64,000 nt of DNA, taken from NCBI GenBank assembly GCA_018993265.1, contig JAGKSW010000018.1:1-64000 (forward strand), written 5' to 3'. The stretch's first letter is position 1, and each line of letters begins with the position of its first letter. A program made the translations under genes and the position numbers. Under the pieces are notes generated by a model. It was not told where the DNA came from. It did no database searches and was given only the letters and a program-made list of their open reading frames with translations. Source of the DNA: Nostoc sp. TH1S01 (GTDB taxonomy: Bacteria > Cyanobacteriota > Cyanobacteriia > Cyanobacteriales > Nostocaceae). This document shows positions 53,252 through 63,130 of the stretch, in pieces.

Positions 53252-53762
53252 AAAGGGATGCCTGTTAAATAAATAACATTAATCTTGAGAGAGGAAATAC
53301 GTGTGTACAGCAGTTTGTTATAAAGTACTGCTGCAATTCATCACTTAAAATAATCGCCATAAGCCATACTACTACTTAGCGGGAGCATATTTGCCCATAA
53401 ATTAAATTTCTAGTTCCAAGATGATGCAGCTATATTAGCCGCCATATAACTAATTGCCGAGCATCATAAGAGACTTGAAGAGAAATTTCGTCTAGCGATC
53501 GCAGGTTTGATCTAATTTTAAAATAGTTATAAAACTAAGTAAACTAATTACTGTCTCAATCTTCAAAAAACTAATAAATTAAAGATTTATGCTAGAATTG
53601 AAAGCTATAGCAATATTCAAGCGTTAAAGAAAACCTAAATAATAAAAAACTGCTTATTCAAGCATATAACTCAATTATTTAGCTAATTTACTGAGCATTT
53701 TCTACTATATTCCACTTTGATTTAGGGTTTCACTAGAAAATGCCCTATTTTTCCCAACGAAA
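53252..53762. other. AT-rich intergenic region
   Basis: About 510 bp upstream of the WD40 gene and downstream of the small outer-membrane-type gene. No supported frame, RNA gene or repeat beyond one HIP1-like site near 53496. Confidence 0.45.
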
Positions 53763-54152
53763 TTAAAATCTAATTCCTAACTGTCCATTAAAACCTCTGA
53801 CAGAATTATAACCTGCTCCGACAAAAACGTGTTTTGAAGCACCTACCTGAACGCCACCAGAAACAGCCACACCTTTATCTTGGGAATATAATCCCACTCC
53901 GACATAAGGCGAAATCACTGGTAAATTGATAAACTTTAACACATCGACTCCAGTTGCACCGTCAGGGCCATTTCCTACTTCCACACCCAAATTTAAAGCT
54001 CTAGCACCCACTGCATAGGTTACATCACCTTCTTTGCCACCAACAGATACCCAAGGCTGTGGTACTAGTTGAGCAGATGCTTGGTTAGGCGCAAACAAAG
54101 CGAACAAACTCACTGATGTAATGAGTGTTTTTGTAATAATTGCTTTTTTCAT
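53763..54152 (-). CDS. Small exported beta-barrel-like protein
   Basis: 129 residues. A clear signal peptide (KTLITSVSLFALFAPNQASA, cleavage after residue 27) is followed by Gly-rich alternating strands (VSVGGKEGDVTYAVGARAL; GVAVSGGVQVGASKHVFVG), ending in GQLGIRF with a terminal Phe, as in outer-membrane proteins. It is too short for a full 8-strand barrel of typical size, so it may oligomerise or be periplasmic. No named family is recognised. Monocistronic. Confidence 0.7.
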   Translation of the reverse strand: MKKAIITKTLITSVSLFALFAPNQASAQLVPQPWVSVGGKEGDVTYAVGARALNLGVEVGNGPDGATGVDVLKFINLPVISPYVGVGLYSQDKGVAVSGGVQVGASKHVFVGAGYNSVRGFNGQLGIRF

Positions 54153-54972
54153 TCTTTCTTCCTAATATTAATCAGCAATAATGATTAATCGTGACGTATT
54201 TACCTCAACTAAGTGCCTGAATAAAGCTATCAGTTAAAGAAGAATTCACAAATCCGAATACATCCGTCAAAATCAATTAACGAGTGATTCAAACCCACTA
54301 CTAATTGAAGACCACTCAATCTTCTCCTATCAAAGACGTTACGCGTAGCTTGCTTATCCATAATGGTACGACTTAGTGAGGATATTAAACCTACTTATTC
54401 ATCTGCAAGTTACACTCCAATTCAATTCTGAATTCTGGCTCCTGACTCCTAAATTCTGTTTTGATAAATACCGAAACATCCCTTCAGCAATGTCGCTTAC
54501 CCTCACACAACTTCCTATAAACGTCCTTAACTGAACAGTATTTTCACATAATCTAGTTCTTTACACTGAATTAATTACTTCAAAATTGCACTCTTAATTA
54601 CCTAAAATTAATCGTTGAAAGTAATTAAGTAAATGGATTTTACTGCGATTTTTAATATTAGGTTTTTAAAATTCAGTATAAATATTTAATCTTGGCAATA
54701 AATAAATAACATTGTCATTTAATTTTCAGCTTCAAAATAATAGTAGATAAACTCAGGTTAGCAGATTTTAGCAGTATTATAATGTAGCAAAATACGTCAG
54801 TGTTTTAAAATCTGTCTTGTAATTTATTCATATTGAGTGTGAGATTGTAAAGCAAAGAATAGCTGATTCATAGATGCGCTCAATCATTTAGATCAGACTC
54901 ACGCAACTTTGACAAGCAATAGTAAAACCTCACTTTACTATCGCTTGTGATAGTTGCGTAGGTCTTAATTTT
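54153..54972. other. Long intergenic region upstream of the metzincin gene
   Basis: About 820 bp, very AT-rich. It contains a short AATTCTGAATTCTGG-type repeat (54421-54440) and, at its right end, the palindrome listed at 54894-54967. No gene or RNA is recognised. Confidence 0.5.
54894..54967. repeat. Short TTGCGTAG-ended palindrome (third member of the TTACGCA-like family)
   Basis: Ends AGACTCACGCAACT and AGTTGCGTAGGTCT, with an inner pair CAAGCAATAGTAAA / TTTACTATCGCTTG. It lies 6 bp before the start codon of the metzincin gene, so it will be in the leader of that mRNA. Confidence 0.65.
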
Positions 54973-57900
54973 ATGAATAATATTCTCAATTCTTCTCTAT
55001 CGCTGACATACACTCAACTCAGCGACTTTTCTGATTTAAAAAATTTCTGGAATTTGTTTGAAACTGCTTTTGGAACACAATATGATCATACCGTCGCAGC
55101 TAATCTGCGTTCTCAATGGCAAGCTGGCGATTTTAGCCAATTCCCAGAAATAGAAATTATTAATAATAGTACTTTTGACAAAAATAATACAGGTTATGCC
55201 AGTAGTACTAATAAAATTTATCTGTTCGATAACTTTATTTCTACAGCTACACCAGCAGCAATCAAAGCCGTTTTATTAACAGAAATCGGTAATTTTGTTC
55301 ATAGTCGGGTTCAAGCGACTAATACATCAGAAAATCAAGGGGCGATTTTTGCTGATTTAATCCTCAGCAATAGCTCAACAAACCTTGCACCTATATCTAT
55401 ACTGCAACCTACTCTGCTGCAAGCTCTTCAAAACAGTAAGGCACATGCTCAAATTTGCAGTTGCTCTTCTTGTCTGCTTGCGCCAGTCAATTTAAATTTA
55501 GTCAACGCTCAACAGTCACAAGTCACCCAACCCACATCAGGTGTTTTAGATTTATCTAAGACTTTCTTCTTGAATAGTTTACCAGGAGCTAAACAAACAA
55601 TTTATTTAGATTTCAACGGGCATACCACATCTGGAACTTATTGGAACACAGATTTTAAAGGTGGAGCTAACATTGTCACTCCAGCTTTCGATTTTGATGG
55701 CAATACAGCATCTTTTAGTTCGGCTGAACTTGAAAGAATTCAGTATATTTGGCAGCGGGTGGCTGAAGATTTCAGTCCGTTTAATGTCAATGTCACAACC
55801 CAAGCACCAACAGATATCAATGACTTGATTAAGAGTGGTTATACTGATACTCGCTGGGGTGTGCGTGTTGTGATTGGTGGTAGTAGTAATGATTGGTACA
55901 GTAGTGGAGCGGGAGGAGTTGCCTACCTTGATTCGTTTAACTGGAATAGTGATACTCCTGCCTTTATATTTAGTGAAACGCTGTATGATAACGAAAAATA
56001 TGTTGCTGAAGCTATTTCCCATGAAGTAGGTCATACTCTAGGACTTGAGCATGATGGCAGAATTAACCCCGCCGAAGGATATTATCGGGGACAGGGTAGC
56101 GGTGTCACTGGCTGGGCTGGAATTATGGGGGCTGGTTACTACCAGAACTTAACGCAGTGGAGTAAAGGCGAGTATGCCTCTGCGAGTAATACTGAAGATG
56201 ATTTGCAAATTATTACCACTTACAATGGTTTTGGCTACCGAGCCGACGATGCTGGTAATACAATTGCCACAGCAAAGTCATTAACACTTTCTGGTACATC
56301 TGTCAGTGGTAGTGGCATTATTGAGCGCAACACAGATGTGGATTTTTATAGTTTTGTCACAGGCGCTGGTGCAATTAATTTGACAGTTAATCCCTTTAGT
56401 CGCGGCCCCAACCTAGATATATTGGCAAAGCTCTACAATTCTGCTGGGACTTTAATTGCATCGTCTAATCCCACTGATTTATTATCTGCTGCGATCGCCA
56501 CAACTGTCGCTGCTGGAACTTATTATCTAGCTATTGATGGTGTTGGCAAAGGAGATCCACTTTCTACTGGCTACACAGATTACGGCAGTTTGGGGCAGTA
56601 TTTTATCAGTGGCAGTGTTGTTAGTACTCCCACTAATCCAACTGTCAGTCTTTCCTTATCATCCAGTAGCGTCAATGAAGATGGCAGCAGCAATTTAGTT
56701 TACACCTTCACCAGAAGCGGCAGCACTACCAATACCTTAACAGTTAACTATAGTGTTGGTGGCACAGCTAGTTTTGACAGCGACTACCGCCAATTGGGTG
56801 CTACTAGTTTCACCGCCACAACCGGCACAATTACTTTTGCTGCTGGTGCAAATACAGCCACACTCACCATTGACCCGAAAGCAGACACAACTTTTGAAAC
56901 TGATGAAACGGTTGCTTTAACTTTAGCGGCTGGTAGCGGTTACACCATTGACACAACAGCACCCGTTATAGGAACCATTTTTAATGACGATTTACTACCG
57001 ACAATAAACCTCAGTGGCAACCAAACTATTGTCGAGGGCAAAACTGATTCGCAAAACGTAACTTATAAAGTTACTCTTTCTAACGCCAGTAGTCAAACTA
57101 TCACCGTTCAATATTCTACTGCTAATGTTTCAGCTACAGCAGGTTCCGACTACACCGCCACCACAGGAACTTTGACTTTTAACCCAGGTGTAACGAGTCA
57201 GGTGATCAATATACCTATTCTCAATGATTCTCTGACCGAAGCAGATGAGAGTTTTATTTTAAGCCTGAAATCTCCTATCAATGCCACTCTTGGTACAACC
57301 ACAAGCGTCACTACAACTATTACCGATACTCTCGTTAGCTCTGTTACTACCATCCTACCCACTAATGTCGAAAACCTCACTCTCACAGGAACAGCAGCAA
57401 TTAACGGCACAGGAAATGCAGGCAATAATATTCTCAAAGGTAATAGTGGTAATAACATCCTGACCGGCGGAGATGGTAATGATACTTATTTATTTACAGC
57501 TAACACTCTTTTGGGTACTGATACGATTGTGGAAACGACCACAGGCGGAATTGATACTATTGAGCTTCGGGAAACCACTCTTGCTAGTAATGTCAATTTA
57601 GGGATCACTACAACACAAACAGTTAATAGCAATCTCAAACTTATTCTCTCTGCCAATAATGTTATTGAAAACGCCATTGGTGGCAAAAGCAATGACACTC
57701 TAACTGGCAATGCACTGAATAATATTTTTAGTGGTGGTAATGGTAATGACCAACTGCAAGGTTTAGCAGGAGATGATACTCTTTGGGGAGGATTAGGTAA
57801 TGATATCCTTACAGGAGGCACTGGTAAGGATAAATATGTATTCCAAGCTGAGGGTGCTTTTACTACCAGTTTAGGTGTGGACTATATCAGTCAGTTTGAA

Positions 57901-58167
57901 GCCTTACAAGATAAAATTGTGCTGAGTAAAAATACTTTCAATGCTATTACTAATAGTGTTGGACAGACTTTAACTGATTTTGCAGTTGTTACTAGTAATG
58001 AGTTTGTCAACGCCAGCAGTGCGCGGATTGTTTATAGTCAAAGTACTGGTAGCTTATTTTATAATCAAGATGGGAATGCTTTGGGTACAGGAACGGTGTT
58101 TGAGTTTGCCCGTTTAGGCAATAGTAATATTACTCTTACTAGCAGCGATTTTATTTTAATTGCCTAG
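54973..58167 (+). CDS. Secreted metzincin metalloprotease with PPC, Calx-beta and RTX domains
   Basis: 1064 residues with no cleavable signal peptide. A propeptide-like region (1-190) contains a cysteine-rich ICSCSSCLL. The protease domain (about 200-430) has the zinc motif HEVGHTLGLEH at 350-360 and a Met-turn (GIMGAGY, Met385), so it is a metzincin. Then come a pre-peptidase C-terminal domain (about 435-555; VDFYSFVTGAGAINLTV), two Calx-beta domains (about 560-790; NEDGSSNLVYTFTRSGS and EGKTDSQNVTYKVTLSN), RTX nonapeptides (GGDGNDTYLF, GGLGNDILTGG) and a C-terminal secretion region (GSLFYNQDGNALGTG). Likely exported by type I secretion. The TAG stop lies in a MITE end. Confidence 0.93.
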   Translation: MNNILNSSLSLTYTQLSDFSDLKNFWNLFETAFGTQYDHTVAANLRSQWQAGDFSQFPEIEIINNSTFDKNNTGYASSTNKIYLFDNFISTATPAAIKAVLLTEIGNFVHSRVQATNTSENQGAIFADLILSNSSTNLAPISILQPTLLQALQNSKAHAQICSCSSCLLAPVNLNLVNAQQSQVTQPTSGVLDLSKTFFLNSLPGAKQTIYLDFNGHTTSGTYWNTDFKGGANIVTPAFDFDGNTASFSSAELERIQYIWQRVAEDFSPFNVNVTTQAPTDINDLIKSGYTDTRWGVRVVIGGSSNDWYSSGAGGVAYLDSFNWNSDTPAFIFSETLYDNEKYVAEAISHEVGHTLGLEHDGRINPAEGYYRGQGSGVTGWAGIMGAGYYQNLTQWSKGEYASASNTEDDLQIITTYNGFGYRADDAGNTIATAKSLTLSGTSVSGSGIIERNTDVDFYSFVTGAGAINLTVNPFSRGPNLDILAKLYNSAGTLIASSNPTDLLSAAIATTVAAGTYYLAIDGVGKGDPLSTGYTDYGSLGQYFISGSVVSTPTNPTVSLSLSSSSVNEDGSSNLVYTFTRSGSTTNTLTVNYSVGGTASFDSDYRQLGATSFTATTGTITFAAGANTATLTIDPKADTTFETDETVALTLAAGSGYTIDTTAPVIGTIFNDDLLPTINLSGNQTIVEGKTDSQNVTYKVTLSNASSQTITVQYSTANVSATAGSDYTATTGTLTFNPGVTSQVINIPILNDSLTEADESFILSLKSPINATLGTTTSVTTTITDTLVSSVTTILPTNVENLTLTGTAAINGTGNAGNNILKGNSGNNILTGGDGNDTYLFTANTLLGTDTIVETTTGGIDTIELRETTLASNVNLGITTTQTVNSNLKLILSANNVIENAIGGKSNDTLTGNALNNIFSGGNGNDQLQGLAGDDTLWGGLGNDILTGGTGKDKYVFQAEGAFTTSLGVDYISQFEALQDKIVLSKNTFNAITNSVGQTLTDFAVVTSNEFVNASSARIVYSQSTGSLFYNQDGNALGTGTVFEFARLGNSNITLTSSDFILIA

Positions 58168-58302
58168 TACAAAAAGGCTGAAGTATAAAGTCTGTAGACG
58201 CTTTTAGCGGCTTGCCGCAGGCTAGTATGAAATGAAGAAACCCTTAGAGTGAGCTTTTCAGCAATTAATAATGGGGGATTTATTTCCGCCTTACTGTACT
58301 AG
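58164..58302. mobile_element. CTAG-ended MITE, copy 3
   Basis: 139 bp from CTAGTACAAAAAGGCTGAAG to CTTACTGTACTAG, sharing the block GAAGAAACCCTTAGAGTGAG with copy 1. It carries a small extra insert (GTAGACGCTTTTAGCGGCTT and following bases). The left CTAG contains the stop codon of the metzincin gene. Confidence 0.8.
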
Positions 58303-58379
58303 ATTGAGCGAATTCAGCATTTTGAATTGAGAATTACCTAATGTAATCATATTTGATTTCTGCACAAATTTAGGTATCT

Positions 58380-58445
58380 GTAGGGTGGGCATTAACTACT
58401 ATATTCTTGGTTGATACAGAGTATTAGTGAAAATGCCCACCCTAC
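58380..58445. repeat. GTAGGGTGGGCATT inverted-repeat element
   Basis: A perfect 14-bp inverted pair (GTAGGGTGGGCATT at 58380-58393 and its complement at 58432-58445) with a 38-bp centre. This is a widespread cyanobacterial small repeat. It lies between the metzincin gene and the next gene. Confidence 0.7.
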
Positions 58446-58558
58446 TTAGGTTAATAGGTGTCGAAATGTTTTAAACATCCTTTTAGAAGATGTCGCCTCA
58501 ATCTTCTCAACGATACATTAAAAGTATAGGGAAGAGAGAAGTTTTTGAGGCTCAAACA

Positions 58559-58930
58559 ATGAAAAATATTCTGGCCTTGAGTCTATTCACGTTAGCTACT
58601 ATTACTGGACTTCTAGTTAACAGTCAGTTTGTCCAAGCTCATCGACGATACTATCGCCATTATCCATATTATAGGCTGCCATCATACTACTGTTATCCAA
58701 TTACTCAATGGGTAGTTGATGAAGACCCGGCTTATCATCCCCAGGCTTATGCTGATGGCTATCGTCAAGGACAAGAACAAGCTAGAAGAGGAAATGCTTA
58801 CAAGCCACGTACTGCTGGCGGAGAATTTAGTCGTGGTTTTGATGATGGCTATTACGGCAGAGAATTTGCAGGGCAAAAACATATTGTGCCTAATGTAGTT
58901 AAACCATACACTACTACACAGTGCGACTAA
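58559..58930 (+). CDS. Small exported Tyr/Arg-rich protein
   Basis: 123 residues from the ATG at 58559, chosen because a signal peptide follows directly (NILALSLFTLATITGLL, ending VQAH); the frame is open 23 codons upstream. The mature part is rich in Tyr, Arg and His (RRYYRHYPYYRLPSYYCYP) and has helical, charged segments (YADGYRQGQEQARRG; FSRGFDDGYYGREFAG). No family is recognised. Periplasmic or extracellular; one Cys pair is possible (Cys in YYCYP and the near-terminal TTQC). Confidence 0.7.
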   Translation: MKNILALSLFTLATITGLLVNSQFVQAHRRYYRHYPYYRLPSYYCYPITQWVVDEDPAYHPQAYADGYRQGQEQARRGNAYKPRTAGGEFSRGFDDGYYGREFAGQKHIVPNVVKPYTTTQCD

Positions 58931-59123
58931 TTATAATTTTTTTGTTAGTTACGTTCAGATTCAACAGTGTTAAATACTTGTTTTTTTCCTAAAAATTGCT
59001 TGGGATTATTTACTTTTTAAGTTATTACAAATCTAAAAATATATGTGTTTAGGTACCTACATCTATGCTTTGATTTGAAAGATATAAACTTTGCACAATA
59101 TCTATTCAAGTTCAATAAGTCTC

Positions 59124-60821
59124 ATGATGAAGGTTGCACCTGCGGTTGTAGTATTGGGTCAAAATAGTGTATCAATAGCTCGCAAAATGATGCACGTCTT
59201 GCCAGGAGCAAGATTATATGGTTTAGCAGGTCGCACCTCTGGGGTTGATGTTAGTTTCAGCAATTTTGGCGAGACTTTGCGCGAATTGTTTGCTGCGGGA
59301 ACACCGTTGATTGGTATTTGTGCTGCTGGTATTCTGATTAGAACTTTAGCCCCTTTGATTTCTGATAAGCGTCAGGAACCTCCAGTGTTGGCTGTAGCGG
59401 AAGATGGTAGTGCGGTAGTTCCTTTATTGGGTGGACTGAGTGGAGTAAATGATTTAGCACGTCGCATTGCTGAGGTATTGGGCGTTAATCCCGCAATTAC
59501 AACTACCGGAGATATTCGTTTCCGCACAGCCTTGTTATCGCCTCCTGCTGGATATCATTTAGCAAATCCAGATGATGCTAAAACTTTTATTTCAGATTTA
59601 TTAGCTGGAGCGCAAGTTAAATTGGAGGGAACTGCACCTTGGTTGAGTAATAGTCAATTACCAATTGATGCTCAAGGAGAATTGACTATTAAAGTTACAG
59701 AACGTTTGGTCAATTCTCCAGCTAATTGTCTTGTTTACCATCCTAAAACTGTAGCGATCGCTATTACTCACCCCTCTATCACTCTCGCTTCAGTGCAGCA
59801 ACTACTCACAGATGCCGAACTTGCACCCGCATCGGTAGCGGGAATCTTTGCACCACTTACCATTGCAGCTAGTCCAGCAATTCAAGCTATGGCTGATGCT
59901 TTTGGCGTTACTACTCGCTTTTTTAACCAAAATCAGTGTGAAAGCGCACAAGCAATGACTTTGACTGCGACAGGTTCATCTGGTAAGCTGATTGCTACTA
60001 CTGCTGATATCGCAATTGCGATCGCACCCGAACCAATTGACCCCAGCACCATCGGTCAGGCACGCGGTAAGCTAGCAATTATTGGCACTGGCCCCGGTGC
60101 AGCGCAGTGGATGTCTCCAGAAGTCAAAGAAATTCTCCAGTCGGCTACAGACCTTGTAGGTTATAAAACATACCTCGATTTAGTTGGGTCTTTAGCGGAT
60201 GGCAAGCAACGCCATGAGTCTGATAACCGTGAAGAAATTGCCAGGGCAACAATGGCGCTTGATTTGGCAGCTACAGGCAAATATGTAGCGGTTGTTTCCT
60301 CTGGTGACCCTGGTATCTATGCAATGGCGGCGGCGGTGTTGGAAGTGCTTGATAGGTATCCCAAACCAGAATGGGATAGTATCGAAATTCACGTCGCACC
60401 AGGAATCTCTGCTATGCAAGCGGCGGCGGCGGCGGTTGGCGCACCTTTAGGTCATGACTTTTGCGCGATTTCACTGTCCGATATTTTAAAGCCTTGGTCA
60501 ATTATCGAACAAAGAATTGCGGCGGCGGCTCAAGCTGATTTTGCGATCGCATTTTACAACCCCGTTTCCAAAGAGCGTACTTGGCAACTCGCCGCCACTA
60601 GAGATATTTTGCTACGCTATCGCACACCAGAAACTCCGGTAGTCTTGGGTAAAAATCTTGGCAGACCAGGACAAACGGTTAAGGTAATTTCTCTTGATCA
60701 ATTAACACCAGATGTAGCCGATATGCGAACAGTGATTATTGTGGGTTCTAGCCAAACTAGAATTATTAAACGTAGTGATGGGAGTATCGTAGTGTATACG
60801 CCGCGGCGATATGCTAAGTAA
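59124..60821 (+). CDS. cobJ: Fused CbiG-CobJ: cobalt-precorrin-5A hydrolase-like / precorrin-3B C17-methyltransferase
   Basis: About 565 residues from the ATG at 59124 (a TTG 11 codons upstream is possible). The N-terminal part (about 1-300) is CbiG-like: LYGLAGRTSGVDVSF, GICAAGILIRTLAP and LLGGLSGVNDLARRIA. The C-terminal part (about 315-565) is a tetrapyrrole methyltransferase of the CobJ/CbiH type: LAIIGTGPGAAQWMSPE, VSSGDPGIYAMAAAV and APGISAMQAAAAAVGAP. Together they act at neighbouring steps of corrin-ring contraction in cobalamin synthesis. The fusion is common in cyanobacteria. Monocistronic here, followed by a terminator hairpin. Confidence 0.93.
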   Translation: MMKVAPAVVVLGQNSVSIARKMMHVLPGARLYGLAGRTSGVDVSFSNFGETLRELFAAGTPLIGICAAGILIRTLAPLISDKRQEPPVLAVAEDGSAVVPLLGGLSGVNDLARRIAEVLGVNPAITTTGDIRFRTALLSPPAGYHLANPDDAKTFISDLLAGAQVKLEGTAPWLSNSQLPIDAQGELTIKVTERLVNSPANCLVYHPKTVAIAITHPSITLASVQQLLTDAELAPASVAGIFAPLTIAASPAIQAMADAFGVTTRFFNQNQCESAQAMTLTATGSSGKLIATTADIAIAIAPEPIDPSTIGQARGKLAIIGTGPGAAQWMSPEVKEILQSATDLVGYKTYLDLVGSLADGKQRHESDNREEIARATMALDLAATGKYVAVVSSGDPGIYAMAAAVLEVLDRYPKPEWDSIEIHVAPGISAMQAAAAAVGAPLGHDFCAISLSDILKPWSIIEQRIAAAAQADFAIAFYNPVSKERTWQLAATRDILLRYRTPETPVVLGKNLGRPGQTVKVISLDQLTPDVADMRTVIIVGSSQTRIIKRSDGSIVVYTPRRYAK

Positions 60822-60874
60822 TTCCAGCCAAACATATCAATTAAAGACGGATCACAATCATCAATGCTTTTCTT

Positions 60875-60900
60875 GCGAGATGCTGGAAATCGCATCTCGC
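60875..60900 (+). terminator. Stem-loop after cobJ
   Basis: A perfect 9-bp stem GCGAGATGC / GCATCTCGC with an 8-nt loop is followed by ATTTTGG, 54 bp after the stop and facing a convergent gene. Confidence 0.7.
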
Positions 60901-60990
60901 ATTTTGGTAACTGAACTCCCAACTCGACAAAATAGTTGCAAAATTACCTTGTTTTTCAACTAAGAAACAGGTTCTTCTAAGTAAGAGTCT

Positions 60991-61710
60991 TTATACTCGT
61001 TTGACAAACTTAGCCGCTAGAATTCCTGGACGCTTCTTTTTATTTGTCTCATCAAAGCGATCATCTTTCAGCAACTGACCGTATATATCGTGATTGCCTA
61101 TTTCATAGCGACGTACACTGATGACATCAAATACATCTAAGAAGTCGTCTGTTGTTTGCCAACTGAGAGAAATAGGTTCGTGAGGACGAGGAGGATGATT
61201 AACTTCTACAATCATCAAAAATAAACCACCAGGTTTGACAACTCGCTTAATTTCTGATGCAGTTGCTTGATAATCTGCTACATGATCTAAAGAATTAAAG
61301 CTGCAAACTATATCAAAGTATTGATCGGCAAAGGGAATTTTTTCTGAGGGTGCAGCCACATAACTCATGTTATGTTTGTCTGCTCCTAGTTTTAAATATT
61401 CATCAGCTAAGGGATCTAGACCAATGCGTTCAGTTGCTAAATCAGCCCATTCTAGACTGCCACGCGGCCCACAACCAATATCAAGAATTCGTTTACTCGC
61501 ATAAAAACTCGGTTCTAAATCAAAGAAAGAAGTGTAAAAATATGAGTAATGCTCATTACCAAGTTGCCCTTCTTTTTCTAAAGTAGCCTTCCAATAAGAT
61601 AGTTCTAGGAAGTCTTTATATTTTTCTGGGTAGAAAATTGCAAAGGGAATATTTGCTATTCTTTGAATCAAACTCTTACTCTTTCTAACCAAGAGATTAC
61701 TACTATTCAT
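60991..61710 (-). CDS. Class I SAM-dependent methyltransferase
   Basis: 239 residues. Motif I is RILDIGCGPRGSLEW, followed by ERIGLDPLADEYLKLG, the post-I motif YFDIVCSFNSLDHV and KPGGLFLMIVEV. The N-terminal 60 residues (IQRIANIPFAIFYPEKYKDF) are typical of methyltransferases found near glycan or lipopolysaccharide genes, but no such genes are adjacent. Substrate unknown. Cytoplasmic. It is convergent with cobJ. Confidence 0.85.
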   Translation of the reverse strand: MNSSNLLVRKSKSLIQRIANIPFAIFYPEKYKDFLELSYWKATLEKEGQLGNEHYSYFYTSFFDLEPSFYASKRILDIGCGPRGSLEWADLATERIGLDPLADEYLKLGADKHNMSYVAAPSEKIPFADQYFDIVCSFNSLDHVADYQATASEIKRVVKPGGLFLMIVEVNHPPRPHEPISLSWQTTDDFLDVFDVISVRRYEIGNHDIYGQLLKDDRFDETNKKKRPGILAAKFVKRV

Positions 61711-62255
61711 AATGTTTATTCCACCAACTAATTATGAATGGTTTCAGGTCTTTTGATGTTTGAGTCTCTAGCTGGAGCTATAAATTAGAAAAAACTGGGG
61801 AATGGAAAATTATAAATTTAGGAAATTTATAATTGATTGAAAATTTTTAGCCTAAATGAACAGCAACGCGTTATTACGAAGAAGATTAACATATTTTTAC
61901 TTCTACTTAAAAGATTAATTTTAAAAGTTTACATAACTTATAAGATAGTTAAAGTTTCTCGTTAGAGAAAGTCCCAATATTAAGGAGAATTGGTATCTGA
62001 AACTGGATGTATGTAAAACAGAAAGACTATTTGAAGAAGAATTCAGAATCAATCCGTGGGGTAAAAAGACCACAGACGCAATTGTAAACCACTAATCTAA
62101 GATTTAGCGTGGTGTTTCAACACTTATTCATCCGCCACTCGCACAGAATTCATACACTCATTCTGGCGACTGATTTCTGAATTCTATTCAGATAAATGTA
62201 AATAGCAATTCAGTTTACATTTATATATTCCTTGCTCATAACTCAAAGCAATTTC
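61711..62255. other. AT-rich intergenic region
   Basis: About 545 bp with no supported frame. A weak inverted pair (AAATTTATAATT / AATTATAAATTT around 61809-61835) is visible. Probably carries the promoter of the methyltransferase gene. Confidence 0.45.
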
Positions 62256-63095
62256 TTAGTCAGTAAACAAAGGTCTAGCTTGTTGTGTTGACTGCAACTT
62301 TGCTTCTAAAGTTGTCCAATCTTCTTGTTCAATCAAATTAATAAATTTATTGATATTGTGGCGATATTGTTGCAATGAACTCAACAATGCTTGGCGATTA
62401 TACCGTGCCATCATTACTCCTAATTCAGGATTTCCGCCACCGACACGGCTGGTATCTCGAAAACCAGAACTCGCTAAATTTTGCGCCAACTGTAAAACTT
62501 CAGGGTCAGTTTCACCCATACAAGCAGTGATTAAAGAAGCACTCACCATAACGGGTAAATGAGAAATCCAACTGACAGCGCGGTCGTGTTGTTCGGGTTG
62601 ACAGTGGTAAATTTTCGCGCCAAGCGATCGCACAATCTCCTCTAAAATAGCGATCGCATCTTTGGGTGTATTTGCATCTGGTGTCAGTACGTAAGGTCTA
62701 TCAACAAATAAATTTTTTTGCGCCGCTTCTATGCCACTATCTGCCGTTCCCGCCATTGGATGACCACCGACAAACCGTGACCACAAAGGTGAAATTGCCT
62801 GGACTATTGGTGCTTTCACCGAACCCACATCAGTAATAATCGTAGCGGCATTTAGATGTTTAATTAACTGTTCAACTTGGGGAACAATAAGGGCGATAGG
62901 CGTACAAACAAAGATAACGTCTGCGATTCCTAGCAAACTCATTTCAACGGATGCCTCATCCACACTGCCAAGGGCTACGGCTGTTTGACAGGTAGATTCA
63001 CGGCGACTGACTCCCAAGACATGATGACCTTGCGATCGCAAATCATAACCCAAAGAACCGCCTATTAATCCCAAACCTAAAATACCAATATTCAT
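62256..63095 (-). CDS. tyrA: Prephenate/arogenate dehydrogenase (TyrA family)
   Basis: 279 residues from the ATG that gives MNIGILGLGLIGGSLGYDLR, the Rossmann NAD(P)-binding start; an upstream ATG would add 11 residues. Key features are GLGLIGGSLG, VFVCTPIALIVPQ, DVGSVKAPIV and the substrate region FVGGHPMAGTADSGIEAA with HDRAVSWISHLP. There is no chorismate mutase or ACT domain. In cyanobacteria this enzyme is typically an NADP-dependent arogenate dehydrogenase for tyrosine synthesis. Normal length; monocistronic. Confidence 0.95.
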   Translation of the reverse strand: MNIGILGLGLIGGSLGYDLRSQGHHVLGVSRRESTCQTAVALGSVDEASVEMSLLGIADVIFVCTPIALIVPQVEQLIKHLNAATIITDVGSVKAPIVQAISPLWSRFVGGHPMAGTADSGIEAAQKNLFVDRPYVLTPDANTPKDAIAILEEIVRSLGAKIYHCQPEQHDRAVSWISHLPVMVSASLITACMGETDPEVLQLAQNLASSGFRDTSRVGGGNPELGVMMARYNRQALLSSLQQYRHNINKFINLIEQEDWTTLEAKLQSTQQARPLFTD

Positions 63096-63130
63096 AATTG
63101 ATTTTGTCAGTTTATTTTTTACGTACATTT

